64,000 nt of DNA from Serinicoccus profundi (GTDB lineage: Bacteria > Actinomycetota > Actinomycetes > Actinomycetales > Dermatophilaceae): NCBI RefSeq assembly GCF_008001015.1, contig NZ_CP042862.1:3410001-3474000 (forward strand), given 5' to 3'. The notes below the pieces were generated by a model that searched no databases, had not been told where the DNA came from, and saw only the letters and a program-made list of their open reading frames with translations. The stretch's first letter is position 1. Each line of letters begins with the position of its first letter. Shown here piece by piece: positions 16,142 to 26,983 of this stretch. Made by a program: the position numbers and the translations under genes.

Positions 16142-18229
16142 ATGCCGCGCTCGGGCCACGCCTCCCTCCCCGCCCCGGCGCGGACCCGTCGGCGTGACAT
16201 CGAGGGGCTGCGCGCCGTCGCGGTCCTCGCGGTCCTGCTCTACCACCTGCGGGTGCCGGGCCTCGGTGGCGGCTTCGCCGGGGTCGACGTCTTCTTCGTC
16301 ATCTCCGGCTTCCTCATCACCGGGATCCTGCTGCGGGAGATCGAGCGGACGGGCCGGGTCTCCCTGCGCGACTTCTGGGCCCGGCGCGCGCGTCGGCTGC
16401 TGCCCGCCGCCCTGGTCGTCATCGCGCTCACCTTCGCGGCCGGGTGGGTCGTGCTCCCCTCCAGCAGCCGGCCGGACCTGCTGGCCGACGTGCTCGGCTC
16501 CACGCTGTATGTCGTCAACTGGGTGCTCGCCGCGCGCTCGGTCGACTACCTCGCCGAGGGTGCCGGGGTCTCCCCGCTGCAGCACTACTGGTCGCTCGCG
16601 GTGGAGGAGCAGTTCTACCTCCTCTGGCCGCTGCTCGTCGTGGTGGGCCTGGCGCTCGCGGCGCGCACCGGAGCACGGCCCCGCACCCTGCTCGCGGGGA
16701 TGCTCGGGGCGATCACCGTGCTCTCCCTCCTCTGGTCGGTGACGGCCACCGCGCAGAGCCCGGCCACGGCATACTTCGTCACCCCCACCCGGCTGTGGGA
16801 GCTGGGCGCGGGGGCGCTGCTGGCCTTCGCCGCCCCCCGGTTGCGCGACCTGGGCCTCGTCGCCGCCCAGGTCGCGGCCACCCTCGGGCTGGCCCTGGTG
16901 CTCGCCACCGTGCTGCTGGTGGACGCAGGGACGCCCTGGCCGGGGACGGCGGCCCTGCTTCCGGTGCTGGGCTCGGTGCTCCTCGTCGCCGCCGGCACCT
17001 CCGGTCGCCCGACCGTCGCCGGTCGCCTGCTGTCGCTGCCGCCGATGGTCTGGCTCGGGGGGCTGTCCTACAGCATCTACCTCGTGCACTGGCCGCTGCT
17101 GGTCCTCGTCGAGGAGGCCCGCGGCGCTCTCGGCCCGGCGGGACTCGTGCTCGTCGGGGCGCTCACCGTGCTCGTCGCGTGGCTGATGCGGGTGCTCGTG
17201 GAGGACCCGGTGCGCTTCGACCGGCGGCTGTCGGCGCGGCCGGCCCGCTCGCTGCTGGCCGCGGGCACCGCGATGGCCCTGCTCTCCGGCACCGCCGGCC
17301 TGGCCTGGGCCACCCGCCCGACCCTCGAGGCCACGACGACCCTCGGGCCGGCGGCCCTCGTGGCCGACCCCGAGGCGCAGGTCTGGGAGCTCGTGGACCG
17401 TCCACGGCGGACCTACGACCGCGTCGCTCCGGTGCAGCCCGACCCCTCGCTGGCCCGGCAGGACCTGCCGGTCTACTACGCCGACGGGTGCCAGGTGCAG
17501 AACGGCGTCGCGGTCCCCGACCCCGCGTGCGTCTACGGCGACGTCGACTCGGGCACCGAGGTGGCGCTGTGGGGCGACTCCAAGCTGGGCCAGTACGCCT
17601 CCGCCTTCGACGCGATCGCGCAGGACGAGTCCTGGCGGCTGGTCTTCTACCTCAAGAGCGCGTGCTCGCCGACGGTCTCGGGCGCGGAGCACGAGGACTG
17701 CAACGCCTTCGGGCGGGAGGTGGTGCGGCAGCTCCTGGCCGACCCGCCGCACCTGGTCATCATCGGGTCCGGCGGCTTCGAGGCCCCCGAGCGCGAGGGG
17801 ATGGTCGAGGGGGCGCGCACCCTCACCGACGCCGGGATCGACGTCGTCATCATCGACGACAACACCCACCCTGACCACCAGGCCTACGAGTGCGCGGCCG
17901 AGCACCCGGAGGACCTCCTCGCCTGCGAACGGCCCCCGCGGCACAACTACGGTCGCGCGCACCTGCAGCTGGTCCACGAGGCCACCGGCGCCCCGGTCAT
18001 CGACCTCAACCCCTGGATCTGCCCGGAGGAGACCACCTGCCCCGCCGCGCTCGGCGGCCAGCTGGTCTACCGTCAGGGCAGCCACGTCACCGACACCTAC
18101 GCCCGTTCCCTCACGCCCTTCCTCTACCGCGAGCTCAGCTCCCTCGGCCTCACCGAGGCGGGCGCGGGCGACATCGCGCTGGAGGACGTGCCGGGTCGGG
18201 CGTCCGAGCAGCAGGAGAGTCCCGGATGA
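16142..18229 (+). CDS. Acyltransferase 3 (OafA-like) membrane protein with C-terminal SGNH domain, first tandem copy
   Basis: 695 residues. Begins with DIEGLRAVAVLAVLLYHL and GFAGVDVFFVISGFLITGIL, the acyltransferase-3 signature, with about ten or eleven membrane helices to residue 390. HYWSLAVEEQFYLLWPLL is also diagnostic. An extracytoplasmic SGNH-type domain follows, with ALWGDSKLGQYAS as block I and a final YRQGSHVTDTYARSL block. In that last block the usual Asp of DxxH is Gln, and the usual GDSH is GDSK. Likely O-acylates a surface glycan. The ATG at 16133 is an alternative start; neither has a clear ribosome site. The gene overlaps the next in ATGA. Confidence 0.88.
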   Translation: MPRSGHASLPAPARTRRRDIEGLRAVAVLAVLLYHLRVPGLGGGFAGVDVFFVISGFLITGILLREIERTGRVSLRDFWARRARRLLPAALVVIALTFAAGWVVLPSSSRPDLLADVLGSTLYVVNWVLAARSVDYLAEGAGVSPLQHYWSLAVEEQFYLLWPLLVVVGLALAARTGARPRTLLAGMLGAITVLSLLWSVTATAQSPATAYFVTPTRLWELGAGALLAFAAPRLRDLGLVAAQVAATLGLALVLATVLLVDAGTPWPGTAALLPVLGSVLLVAAGTSGRPTVAGRLLSLPPMVWLGGLSYSIYLVHWPLLVLVEEARGALGPAGLVLVGALTVLVAWLMRVLVEDPVRFDRRLSARPARSLLAAGTAMALLSGTAGLAWATRPTLEATTTLGPAALVADPEAQVWELVDRPRRTYDRVAPVQPDPSLARQDLPVYYADGCQVQNGVAVPDPACVYGDVDSGTEVALWGDSKLGQYASAFDAIAQDESWRLVFYLKSACSPTVSGAEHEDCNAFGREVVRQLLADPPHLVIIGSGGFEAPEREGMVEGARTLTDAGIDVVIIDDNTHPDHQAYECAAEHPEDLLACERPPRHNYGRAHLQLVHEATGAPVIDLNPWICPEETTCPAALGGQLVYRQGSHVTDTYARSLTPFLYRELSSLGLTEAGAGDIALEDVPGRASEQQESPG

Positions 18230-20367
18230 CCGCCGCCACCGCACCCCGGGTCGACGTCTCCGGCCGCGCCCCGGGCCGGCCGACCCTGCGCGGCGACATC
18301 GAGGGGCTGCGCGCCATCGCCGTCCTCATGGTCCTCGCCTACCACGTCGGGGTGCCCGGGTCGGGCGGCGGTTTCGCCGGGGTCGACGTCTTCTTCGTCA
18401 TCTCCGGCTACCTCATCACCAGCCAGCTCGTCCGGGAGGCCCGGCGCGACGGGCGGGTGTCCTTGGCCCGCTTCTACGCCCGCCGGGCCCGCCGTCTCCT
18501 GCCGGCCGCCTCCCTGGTGCTCGTCGTGACGACCGTGGCGGGCTGGCTGCTGCTCCCCCGGGGCCGGCACGCCGACCTCGGCGCGGAGGTCATGGCCGCG
18601 ACGGGGTATGTCGTCAACTGGCTCCTCGCGTGGCGGGAGGTGGACTACCTCGCCGAGGACCAGGACCCCTCGCTGGTCCAGCACTACTGGTCGCTCTCGG
18701 TCGAGGAGCAGTTCTACGTCCTCTGGCCGTTGCTCATCATCGGCGTGCTCTGGCTCGTCCGGCGCTACCGGCTGCGGCTGGTCCCGATGCTCACGCTCGT
18801 GCTCTCGACCCTCGTGCTGGCCAGCTTCGTGTGGTCGGTGACCCGGACGGCCACCTCGCCGGGCGAGGCCTACTTCGCGACCACCACCCGCGTGTGGCAG
18901 CTCGGGGTGGGGGCGCTGCTCGTGCTGCTCACCTCGCGCCTGGAGACGCTGCCGAGGGTGGCCCGCACCGTGCTGGCCGGCGCGGGGGTGGCCGGCATCG
19001 CGCTCACCGTCGTCGCGGTCGACGGGTCCACCCCGTGGCCGGGCACCGCAGCCGCCCTCCCCACGCTGGCGACCGCCGCCGTCATCGGGGCCGGGATCGC
19101 GCCCGGAGGGTCGCCGGTCGGCCGCCTGCTGGGGGTGGCTCCGCTGCGCTTCGTCGGCGCCCTGTCCTACGGCCTCTACCTCTGGCACTGGCCGATGCTG
19201 CGGCTCCTGGCCGAGCGGGTCCCCGACGCCGACCTCCTCCTCCGGCTGACCGTGGCTGCCGGGGCGGTGCTGCTGTCGTGGCTGACGCTGCACCTCGTCG
19301 AGAACCCGCTGCGCTACTCCCCGCTCATGACGCGCTCGCCCCGACCGGCCCTGCTCGGCGGCGCTGCGGCGATGGTCGTCTCGGCGGGCCTGGCCGGCGC
19401 CCTGGTGCTGAGCGCCCCGAGCCTGCAGACCGCGCAGGCCCCGACCGAGGGCGTCGGCGCCGTGACGCTCGTCACCGAGGAGAGCCGGGGTGCCGAGGAG
19501 CTGGTCATGGTCGAGGACGTCGAGGCTCTGACGCGGTGGACCGATGAGGCCGTGCCCGACCCGGCGGTGGCCGACCAGGACATCTCGCTGGCCTACCGGG
19601 CGGGGTGTCAGGTCCCCATGAGCGGCACCGAGCTGCCGCCGCAGGAAGAATGCACCTTCGGCGACCCCGAGGGCACGACCGACGTCGCCGTGGTCGGCGA
19701 CTCCAAGATGGAGCAGTGGAGCTCGGCCCTGCACGCGATCGGCCTGCAGGAGGGCTGGCGGGTGAGCTTCTACACCAAGTCCGCCTGCGGCTTCGTGGGC
19801 GAGGGCCGCTCGGCGGAGTGCCACGCCTACAACGCCACCCTGGCCGACCGTCTCGGCCAGCCCGAGACCGCGCCGGACCTGGTCCTCACCTCGGTGGGCC
19901 AGGGCTACCCGGCCGATCTCGCCGGATCCATGGTCGACCTGCTCGGCCCCGTTACGGAGCAGGGCGCCGAGGTGGTGCTCCTCGCCGACACGCCATACCC
20001 CCGCCCGCAGGGGGAGCCCGAGGGGGTGAGCAGCTTCGAGTGCCTGGACCGCAACCGCGACGACATCTCCCCCTGCTGGAGCGCGGCAGACCCGGCCTCC
20101 GGCACCGCGGTGCTCACCGAGGTGGCGCAGCGCCTGGACGCGCCGCTGGTCGAGCTCTTGCCCTGGATCTGCCCGACCCCGGACGCGCTGGGTGGGTGCG
20201 CCCCGGTCATCGGCGGGGTTGTCGTCAACCGGCAGGGCAGCCACCTGTCCGCGACCTATGTCCGCAGCCTCACCCCGGTGCTGCACCACGAGCTGGCCCG
20301 CCTGGGCGTGGTCGACACCCCGCTGGAGGACATCGACTGGACCCTCCCGGAGGACCCGGCGCCCTGA
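18226..20367 (+). CDS. Acyltransferase 3 (OafA-like) membrane protein with C-terminal SGNH domain, second tandem copy
   Basis: 713 residues, collinear with and clearly paralogous to the preceding gene (DIEGLRAIAVLMVLAYHVGV, GFAGVDVFFVISGYLITSQL, HYWSLSVEEQFYVLWPLL). The C-terminal SGNH-like domain has VVGDSKMEQWSS and NRQGSHLSATYVRSL. It shares the same deviations as its neighbour: GDSK and Gln in place of the DxxH aspartate. The ATG at 18226 overlaps the upstream stop, so the pair is translationally coupled, and it ends 7 bp from the convergent TupA-like gene. Probable O-acyltransferase on the island's polymer. Confidence 0.88.
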   Translation: MTAATAPRVDVSGRAPGRPTLRGDIEGLRAIAVLMVLAYHVGVPGSGGGFAGVDVFFVISGYLITSQLVREARRDGRVSLARFYARRARRLLPAASLVLVVTTVAGWLLLPRGRHADLGAEVMAATGYVVNWLLAWREVDYLAEDQDPSLVQHYWSLSVEEQFYVLWPLLIIGVLWLVRRYRLRLVPMLTLVLSTLVLASFVWSVTRTATSPGEAYFATTTRVWQLGVGALLVLLTSRLETLPRVARTVLAGAGVAGIALTVVAVDGSTPWPGTAAALPTLATAAVIGAGIAPGGSPVGRLLGVAPLRFVGALSYGLYLWHWPMLRLLAERVPDADLLLRLTVAAGAVLLSWLTLHLVENPLRYSPLMTRSPRPALLGGAAAMVVSAGLAGALVLSAPSLQTAQAPTEGVGAVTLVTEESRGAEELVMVEDVEALTRWTDEAVPDPAVADQDISLAYRAGCQVPMSGTELPPQEECTFGDPEGTTDVAVVGDSKMEQWSSALHAIGLQEGWRVSFYTKSACGFVGEGRSAECHAYNATLADRLGQPETAPDLVLTSVGQGYPADLAGSMVDLLGPVTEQGAEVVLLADTPYPRPQGEPEGVSSFECLDRNRDDISPCWSAADPASGTAVLTEVAQRLDAPLVELLPWICPTPDALGGCAPVIGGVVVNRQGSHLSATYVRSLTPVLHHELARLGVVDTPLEDIDWTLPEDPAP

Positions 20368-20374
20368 TCCGACC

Positions 20375-21502
20375 TCAGGTCGTCCCGCACCAGGCGGAGC
20401 AGGGCACGACCCGGGGCGCCCAGGTGCCAGGATCGGCGGACCGGGAGACGTGCGTCTCGGGGTAGAGCCGCGGCGCCGGGTGCTCGCCGTGCAGCAGCCC
20501 CGGCGGCCGACCGGCCATGAGGTCGAGCTCGAGCCGGCTCTGCGCCAGCTCCCAGCCGAGCCCCATCGCCTCGTCGTGGTCGTCGCGGTAGCGCTGCCGA
20601 CCGCCGGGCGTGCGGGTGACCTCGCCCAGCACGACGCCCCCGTCGGTGTCGAAGAGGTCGACCCGGCAGAACGCCAGGCCCAGCGCCAGCGACACGTGCC
20701 GGGCCACCTCGACGAGGTCGGTCAGCGTGTCGGACACGGGGATGTCCGGTCCGGGCGCCTGCCCGAGACCGACCGGGCCGAGGTCGCTGCCGTCGGCGCG
20801 CAGGTAGCGGTAGGTCGCCGCCTTGAGGTCGCCGTGCCGCGCCATCCGCCGCAGCATCACCTGCTGCACCTGGCCATACGTCACGTAGATCTTGATGTCG
20901 TCCGGGATCGGCCCGCCGCCGGGCTGGCGCAGCGCCTCCTCGGCGAAGAAGGGGCCGCTGATCCGCGCGGCCGCGGCACGGCTGACGAAGTGCTCGCGCA
21001 CCTCCTCCTCGGTGAGCCGCCGGGTGCCGTCCAAGAGCTCGAAGCCCTCCCCGGCCCGGCGCAGGGGCAGCACGCCGTGACTGCCCGCCCCGCCGTCCGA
21101 CTTGAGCACAAACGCCTCCGGCAGCCCCGACAGGTCCAGCTGCGTCGGGTCCTCCCAGACCGCGAGGACGGTGGGCACGCGGATGCCGTGGCTGGCGGCG
21201 AACTCGTAGTTGCGCAGCTTGAACGGCACGTGCCGCAGCGGGTGCCGGCGCTGCGGGTCGAGCTCGCGCAGCTGCACCGTGATCCGCCGCAACGCGACGA
21301 GGTCGCGCGCGAAGGAGGGGCGGGCGGAGAACTCGCTGGGGTCCACCAACTGCTCCGCGCGGGCCCGCTCCTCGGCCAGGTCGCGCTCGGCCTGCGCCTG
21401 CTCGCGGCGCAGGTCGCGGATCTGGCGGGCACGGCGCCGCAGCTCCTCGTCCCGTCGGGCCAGGGGCGGGATCCGGCCGATCACCTGCTGTCGAAGGGTC
21501 AT
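20375..21502 (-). CDS. ATP-grasp protein of the TupA (teichuronopeptide biosynthesis) type
   Basis: 375 residues. After a charged coiled-coil-like stretch (residues 15-50) come VPFKLRNYEFAASHGIRVPT, the nucleotide-binding FVLKSDGGAGSHGVLPL, DIKIYVTYGQVQQVMLRR and the metal-binding-like FCRVDLFDTDGGVVLGEVTR. This layout fits TupA-like ATP-grasp ligases, which are linked to amino-acid or peptide addition to cell-wall teichuronic acids. The start overlaps the glycosyltransferase stop in ATGA. Assignment to the ATP-grasp class is fairly safe; the substrate is inferred. Confidence 0.75.
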   Translation of the reverse strand: MTLRQQVIGRIPPLARRDEELRRRARQIRDLRREQAQAERDLAEERARAEQLVDPSEFSARPSFARDLVALRRITVQLRELDPQRRHPLRHVPFKLRNYEFAASHGIRVPTVLAVWEDPTQLDLSGLPEAFVLKSDGGAGSHGVLPLRRAGEGFELLDGTRRLTEEEVREHFVSRAAAARISGPFFAEEALRQPGGGPIPDDIKIYVTYGQVQQVMLRRMARHGDLKAATYRYLRADGSDLGPVGLGQAPGPDIPVSDTLTDLVEVARHVSLALGLAFCRVDLFDTDGGVVLGEVTRTPGGRQRYRDDHDEAMGLGWELAQSRLELDLMAGRPPGLLHGEHPAPRLYPETHVSRSADPGTWAPRVVPCSAWCGTT

Positions 21503-24431
21503 CGTGTCTCCTCGGTGGTGGAGCGGCGGGCGAGATCGGTATGCCGTGGCCGCGAGCGCCAGGTCCAGCCCGGTGGCGGGGCACCCCAGAGCCGCCGGGT
21601 CTCATGCGTGGTGCCGGTGTCGTGAGTGAGGCTGTCGTCCGGCCCGGCCGCCCGCTCGGCGAGCAGGACCAGTCCGCCCTGCTCGACCCGCACGGAACGC
21701 ACCCCTGCCGGGGCGCTGCCGAGCAGGGCGTCGGGGGTCCAGCCGGGTCCGCGCGGGTCGGGGAGCGCGGGGGCCAACCAGGAGCGCAGGTCGCCCGCCG
21801 TGAGGCCGTCGTGCTCGACGACGAGGGCGTCGGCGCGGGTGCCGTCCCCCGCGCTGCGCAGCGGCAGGCGCACCGGTGAGTCGGCGGGCTCCTCGTCGTC
21901 CCCCGGCGCCGCACCGGGCGCCCCCGGGTCGGACAGGTGCGGCCGCAGATGGTCGACGAAGCCCTGGTGGCCGTAGCGCTCGCGGACGAGGGCGAGCGTG
22001 CGCTCGACCCGTTCCCGGTAGACGACCGGGTCGGCGGCATAGCGCGCCACGAGGTCCTGCGCCCGGCCCGGCTCGGCGTAGTCGAGGAGGTCGCCGAAGG
22101 TGGGGCGATGCTTGGGGTGGGCGATGGTCAGCACCCCGCTGGCCGCGGCCTCCAGCAGGGTCCGGCCGAAGGCCTCGTGCGCGTCCGGGTTGTCGAGGTA
22201 GAGGTAGACGTCCAGGTCGGCGAGGAAGGGGCGCACGTCGTCCTGCGTGGCGGGCAGGACCCTCCAGCCGGCCGGCAGCGGCGGCGGAGGGTCCCCGGCG
22301 GTGGCGCGCAGCCGCTCCACCGTCTGCTCGCCGCCGAGCATCCGCACCTCGACACCGTCGCCGAAGCGGTAGCCCGTCTCCAGCTCGCCCCACGTGGTCG
22401 GGAACTTGATCCGGTCGTCACGGGAGTGCCGACCCACGACGAGCGTCCCGCCCGCCCCGGGTGCGCGGTCGGTCGGTCGCACCGCCCAGGCGTCGGCGTC
22501 GATGAGACCGGGGTTGTCCCAGGAGGTGAGCGGCACGTCGGGGTCCTGCTCGAGCAGGACCCGGCGGATCGTCGGGCTCTGCGGGACCCACGTCACCGGC
22601 GCCCCGAAGAGCTCGCGGGCGCGCTCGGTGACGTCGCTCACGACATACCTCTGGTCGCTGCCGTCCGGCTCCAGCGGACCCTGGTTGGCCATGACGAGCA
22701 CCTGGCGGACCCGCGCGACCCGGGCCAGGCGGGGCGGGTACTGCAGGATCGGTGGGTAGCGCACGAGGAGGACGTCGATGTCGACGTCGTCGTCGGGCTG
22801 GACCCAGGTCACGGCGCCGGAGCGCACGAGATCGGTGAACTGGCCGGCGAGCGGCTGGTCCTGGGCGGACATGAAGCGCAGCGCCTCGAGGTGCATCACC
22901 CCGACCCGGAGGCCGGCCTCGGTCGCGGCCCGGATCTCCTCCATCATCGAACGCTGGGGGCCGCCGAACTTGCGCCAGTCGCCCGCGACGACGAGGTCGA
23001 ACCGGTCGGGTCGGGCGTCGAGCAGCGGGTGCGTCGGCCGGCTCCACCGCCGCGGCTCGGGGAGGCGTCGGGGCGCTTCGGGGTCGAGGTATGCCGTCTC
23101 CTCGCCCGCGCGGACGCCCTCGTGCCAGGGGGTGTAGAGCGCCTTGTACTGCTGCCGCGCCGGGTGCCGGTACCCGTTCGCGAACTCCTCGGAGGACAGG
23201 GTCGCCGCCCCGCCGCGCAGGATCGTCGTCGTCTCCTCGATGTCGCGCACGACCGGGCCGAAGGCGGCCTCCAGCCGGCGGGTGAACTCGGTGTCCGCGC
23301 CCTTGCGGGTGGGGTCGAAGAAGCCGATCCGGTTCATCACCGGCTGCCTGCGGAAGAGCACGGTGGCGGCGGAGGCGAAGCGTGGGAGGTAGCCCGGTCG
23401 GGTGAGGACGAGGTCGGGGCTGACCCGCACCCCCTGGGCGCGGGTCGCCATCAGCGTCGGGTCGGCGAGCAGCGGGCGCAGGCAGGTCTCCAGGGTCTGC
23501 GGGTGCCACCAGTCGTCGGAGTCCACCACGACGACGTAGTCGCCGCGAGCCAGCCGCAGCGCCGTGTTGCGGGCGCGGTAGGTCCCGCCGTTGACCGCCT
23601 TGCGGATCACCCGCACCCGCGGGTCGAGGGCGTGCGCCTCGGCCAGCAGGGCCTCGGTCTCCTCCTGGGCCGAGGCGTCGTCGACCACGAGGAGCTCCAG
23701 ATCGGTCCAGGTCTGGGCGAGCACCGACCGGACAGCGGTGAGCAGCGGTGGGCCCGGGCGGTAGCTGCTCATGAGCACGGTGACCAGCCCCGAGCCCTTC
23801 ACCGGCTCGACGGCCCGCGTGCTCAGGGTGTCGAGGTGGGGGGCCGCGCCGTCCTCGGGCTCGCGGAAGGCGGCCAGGCGCCCGCTGCCCAGGGCGGCGG
23901 AGAAGGCGGCGGCCCACTCGCCACCCTGGCCCGCGGTCCCGCCGTCGGCGGCGAGCCGCGGGTGCAGCGCGTCGGCGCGCACTGAGGAGGCCACGCCCGG
24001 TCGCACGCGGCGGTCCGCGACGAGGTCGACCGCGCCCCGGGGTCGCCGCCGAGCACCCGCAGCTGGGCCAGCATCTCCACGTGCTCGCGGCGCAGGGCGC
24101 CCCAGTGGGGTGAGGCCGCCAGCTGCTCGAGCAGGCCGCGCGCGACGGCGATGTCCTCGGGGTCGCCCGTCTGGACGGCCAGCACCCGTGCGTGGTCGGC
24201 GACACCGACCGGGTCGGCACCCTCGGGGATCCCGGCCCCCACCGGCCGGGCAGCCCACCGGGCGAGGTCGAGGGGGGTGTGCCCGCCCCACGCGGCCTGC
24301 GCCAGGACCTCGCGGGCGTGGACGGAGCGCGTGCGCAGGGCGGTCGCGACCAGGGCCCGCGAGCGGCGCGCCGCGATGCGGGCGTGGTCGGCGGCGACCC
24401 CCTGGGTGGTCGAGCGGTGACCGGCGTTCAC
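21499..24431 (-). pseudogene. Large two-domain glycosyltransferase (GT2 plus GT-B), apparent frameshift at 24035-24042
   Basis: Read with one correction, this is a 977-residue protein. The GTG start at 24431 overlaps the upstream membrane gene stop. An N-terminal helical region leads to a GT2 domain (GLVTVLMSSYRPGPPLLTAV, LELLVVDDASA, VVVVDSDDWWHPQTL), then a GT-B-like half (FDLVVAGDWRKFGGPQRSMM, FGRTLLEAAASGVLTIAHP). The N-terminal 130 codons are in a different frame from the rest. The switch falls at CCCCGGGG (24035-24042), where one extra base would restore a single frame. Total length is 3n+2, as expected for one lost base. It could be a true lesion or a sequence error. Likely adds sugars to the exported polymer. 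Confidence 0.8.
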
Positions 24432-24817
24432 CGCACGTCGTGGTCGGCCCGCACGTCCAGCCGGGCCAGCGCGTCGTCGAGGGCCACCTGCATCCGGTCC
24501 AGGCGGCCGGTGTACTGCGCCTGCAGCAGCTGCACGGCACCGAGCAGGTCGGCCTGGGAGGCCGCCGGGGCAGCCGTCGTCGGGGCCGGCTCGGCGCTCG
24601 CGGGGCCCGCCGAGCGGCGGATCTCGTCGCGCACGAAGTTGCGCAGGCTGCGGACCCGTCGCCAGGAGTCGAGCTGCACGGCCAGGACGAGCACCCCCAG
24701 CAGGCCACCGGCCGCGGCCGCGAGCACCGGCTGGTCCAGGGCCACCCCCAGCACCAGGAGAAGGGCCAGCACGAGGCCGGCCGCACTTCCGAGGAGGGGG
24801 ACGAGGCGAACGGGCAC
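24428..24817 (-). CDS. Small membrane protein with N-terminal helices and coiled-coil tail
   Basis: 129 residues from the GTG at 24817, which has AGGAAGG 8 bp upstream; a GTG at 24862 is possible but lacks a site. Two hydrophobic helices (residues about 5-45) are followed by a basic patch RRVRSLRNFVRDEIRRS and a soluble tail with heptad-like QLLQAQYTGRLDRMQVALDD. Its stop overlaps the glycosyltransferase start in GTGA, so it probably anchors or scaffolds that enzyme. No family was recognised. The 143-bp gap to 24961 must hold divergent promoters. Confidence 0.7.
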   Translation of the reverse strand: MPVRLVPLLGSAAGLVLALLLVLGVALDQPVLAAAAGGLLGVLVLAVQLDSWRRVRSLRNFVRDEIRRSAGPASAEPAPTTAAPAASQADLLGAVQLLQAQYTGRLDRMQVALDDALARLDVRADHDVR

Positions 24818-24960
24818 GCGGCAGACCTTCCTGAACGGGATGGGGTGTCGGTGTTCCGGCACCGGGCCAGACGGTGTTCACTGTACCCGGGGTCGGCCGC
24901 CCCGGTCCGGCACGACCCACCCGAGACCCAGCCGGGGCACGAGGCAGACGTGAGGAGCTC

Positions 24961-26983
24961 ATGACCAGCGACGCGGCCACCTCCTGGCTCACCTGGCAGC
25001 TGCGCCACGGCCCCGGAGCACGCGATCCGGTGCCGCTCTTCCACCAGGCCCTGCGCAGCCGCTCACCCGCCGCGCTCGAGGCCCTGGTGGACCTCGCCAC
25101 GTGCGGCAGCCACGACGCCGCCAGCCTGCTGCAGACCGTGCTCGCCGACGGCCCTCCGCGCGCCAGCCTCCAGCCACGTCGGCGGCGCGCCCTGGCCGGC
25201 GTCGCCTTCGTCTGGGCGGGGATGCTCCGGTCGCCCGAGCAGCTGCGCGCCGCGGCCCTGGTCTTCGAGGCGTTGTGGCCCGGGGACGGGCTGTCCTGGC
25301 TCGGCCCGCAGCTGCGGATGACGAGCCTGCAGACCCTCTACCTCGCCGGGAGGTACGACCAACTCTCGACCCTGCTCAGCGGCCTGGAGGGGCTGCACCC
25401 CGACGCCGCGCACTACCTCCGCGTGGACCTCGCCAACCCGCACGGGCCCAGCTCCCTGGCGCTCGAGGAGGCGGCCTGGGAGCAGCTGCTCAGCGCGCGC
25501 TTCGTCGAGCGCGACCTGGCCCCGCTGCAGCTGCGCGACGCCGACTCCGGAGCCGGCACGGACGGGCCGAGCGCCTTCGACCGGCTCGCGGCAGCCGGCA
25601 GCGTCGCCGGGTCGGCGCCCGGTGGCGACCTCGTCACCGTCATCATGCCGAGTTGGTGCCCCGACGAGGGGCTGCTCACCGCGGTGCGCTCGATCACCGA
25701 GCAGACCTATCCGGACCTGGAGATCGTCGTGGTCGACGACTGCTCCGGCCCGGGCTACGCGGACGTCTACGCCCAGGTCGCCGCGCTCGACCCCCGGGTC
25801 AGGGTGCTGCCGATGGAGCGCAACGGCGGGTCATACCTCGGGCGGGCCGCCGCGATCGAGACCTCCCGGGGCAGCCTCATCACCTTCCAGGACGCCGACG
25901 ACTGGTCGCACCCGAGCCGGATCGAGCACCAGGTGAGGGCGCTGGAGCAGGCCGGTCCCGAGGCGCCGATGACCCGCAGCCGGGCGGTCCGCGCGAAGGA
26001 CGACCTCACCCACCAGTGGCTCGGCTACCGCGCCGTGCGCGAGAACGCCTCCTCCCTGCTGCTGCGCCGCAGCGTGCTGGACCGGACCGGGGGCTTCCTA
26101 CCGGTGCGCAAGGGGGCTGACTCCGAGTTCGCCGAGCGGGTGTCCCGGCTGCACGGGGCGGATCGTCGACGTGGAGATCCCCCTGGCGGTCACCCGTCTG
26201 CGGGCCGGCTCCCTCTCCCGCGGCGACTTCACCTTCTCCTGGGCCGCCCCCGAGCGACGCGCCTTCCGCGCCAGCTTCATGGCGTGGCACCGTCGGCTCA
26301 GCCGGCGGCGCAAGGCGGAGGGTGAGGTCACGATCGACGACGCCACCCTCGCGGGCCTGCCCTTCCCGGTGCCGCGCAGCTGGACGCGTGGCCTGCCCGT
26401 GGAGAGGCAGCTGCCGGCGCGGCTGGACACCGCCTACCTCGGCTCCTTCACCTCACCGCCGAGCCGGGCGACCGCGTGGTTGTCCGCCGAGCTGCGCGGT
26501 TCCGCCGACGCCGAGCAGGCCGGGTTGTGGCACCAGGAGGGGCACGCCGCCACGGACCTGCGCCGGGCCGAGCTCGACCGCAGCCTCGACGACCCGCTCC
26601 TCGACCACCGGCTGTGGTTGCTCTCCCGGATGGACGCGCAGTCCGTGGGGCGGCTGGTCGTGCTCGACCTCTCGGTGCTGGCCCTCCTGGGCGGCCAGGA
26701 GGTGCGGGTGCGGGCCGAGGAGGTCGAGGTCTGGCTGAGCACCGAGACGGTCCGCCCCGGACCCTCCGGGCTGCCCGAGGACGTCCTCGGCGCTTCCGAC
26801 CTGGTGCGCTCCTGGTGGGGGGTGCGACCCCGCTGGGTCATCGCGCCGTGGCTGGAGGAGTCGGAGGCGCAGGAGCTGCGTCTTGCGCTGCCCGGCCTCG
26901 ACCTCACCGTGGATGGGGCTGATGATCTGCGCGCCCGCGGGGCCGTCGATCTCGGCGTGCGCGAGGCCAGCGATGCCCGCTGA
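24961..26983 (+). pseudogene. GT2-family glycosyltransferase, apparent +1 frameshift at 26155-26158
   Basis: The ATG at 24961 has GAGGAG 3-8 bp upstream. A helical N-terminus of about 215 residues is followed by a GT2 domain: DLVTVIMPSWCPDEGLLTAV, LEIVVVDDCSG and FQDADDWSHPSRIEHQV, with RKGADSEFAERV near the end. The frame then shifts. The coding sense continues (IVDVEIPLAVTRLRAGSLSR) after removing one G from GGGG at 26155-26158, and runs to the stop at 26983. Total length is 3n+1, as expected for one extra base; corrected product 673 residues. It is paralogous to the GT2 half of the gene at 21499-24431. Real mutation and base-call error cannot be separated here. Confidence 0.8.
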
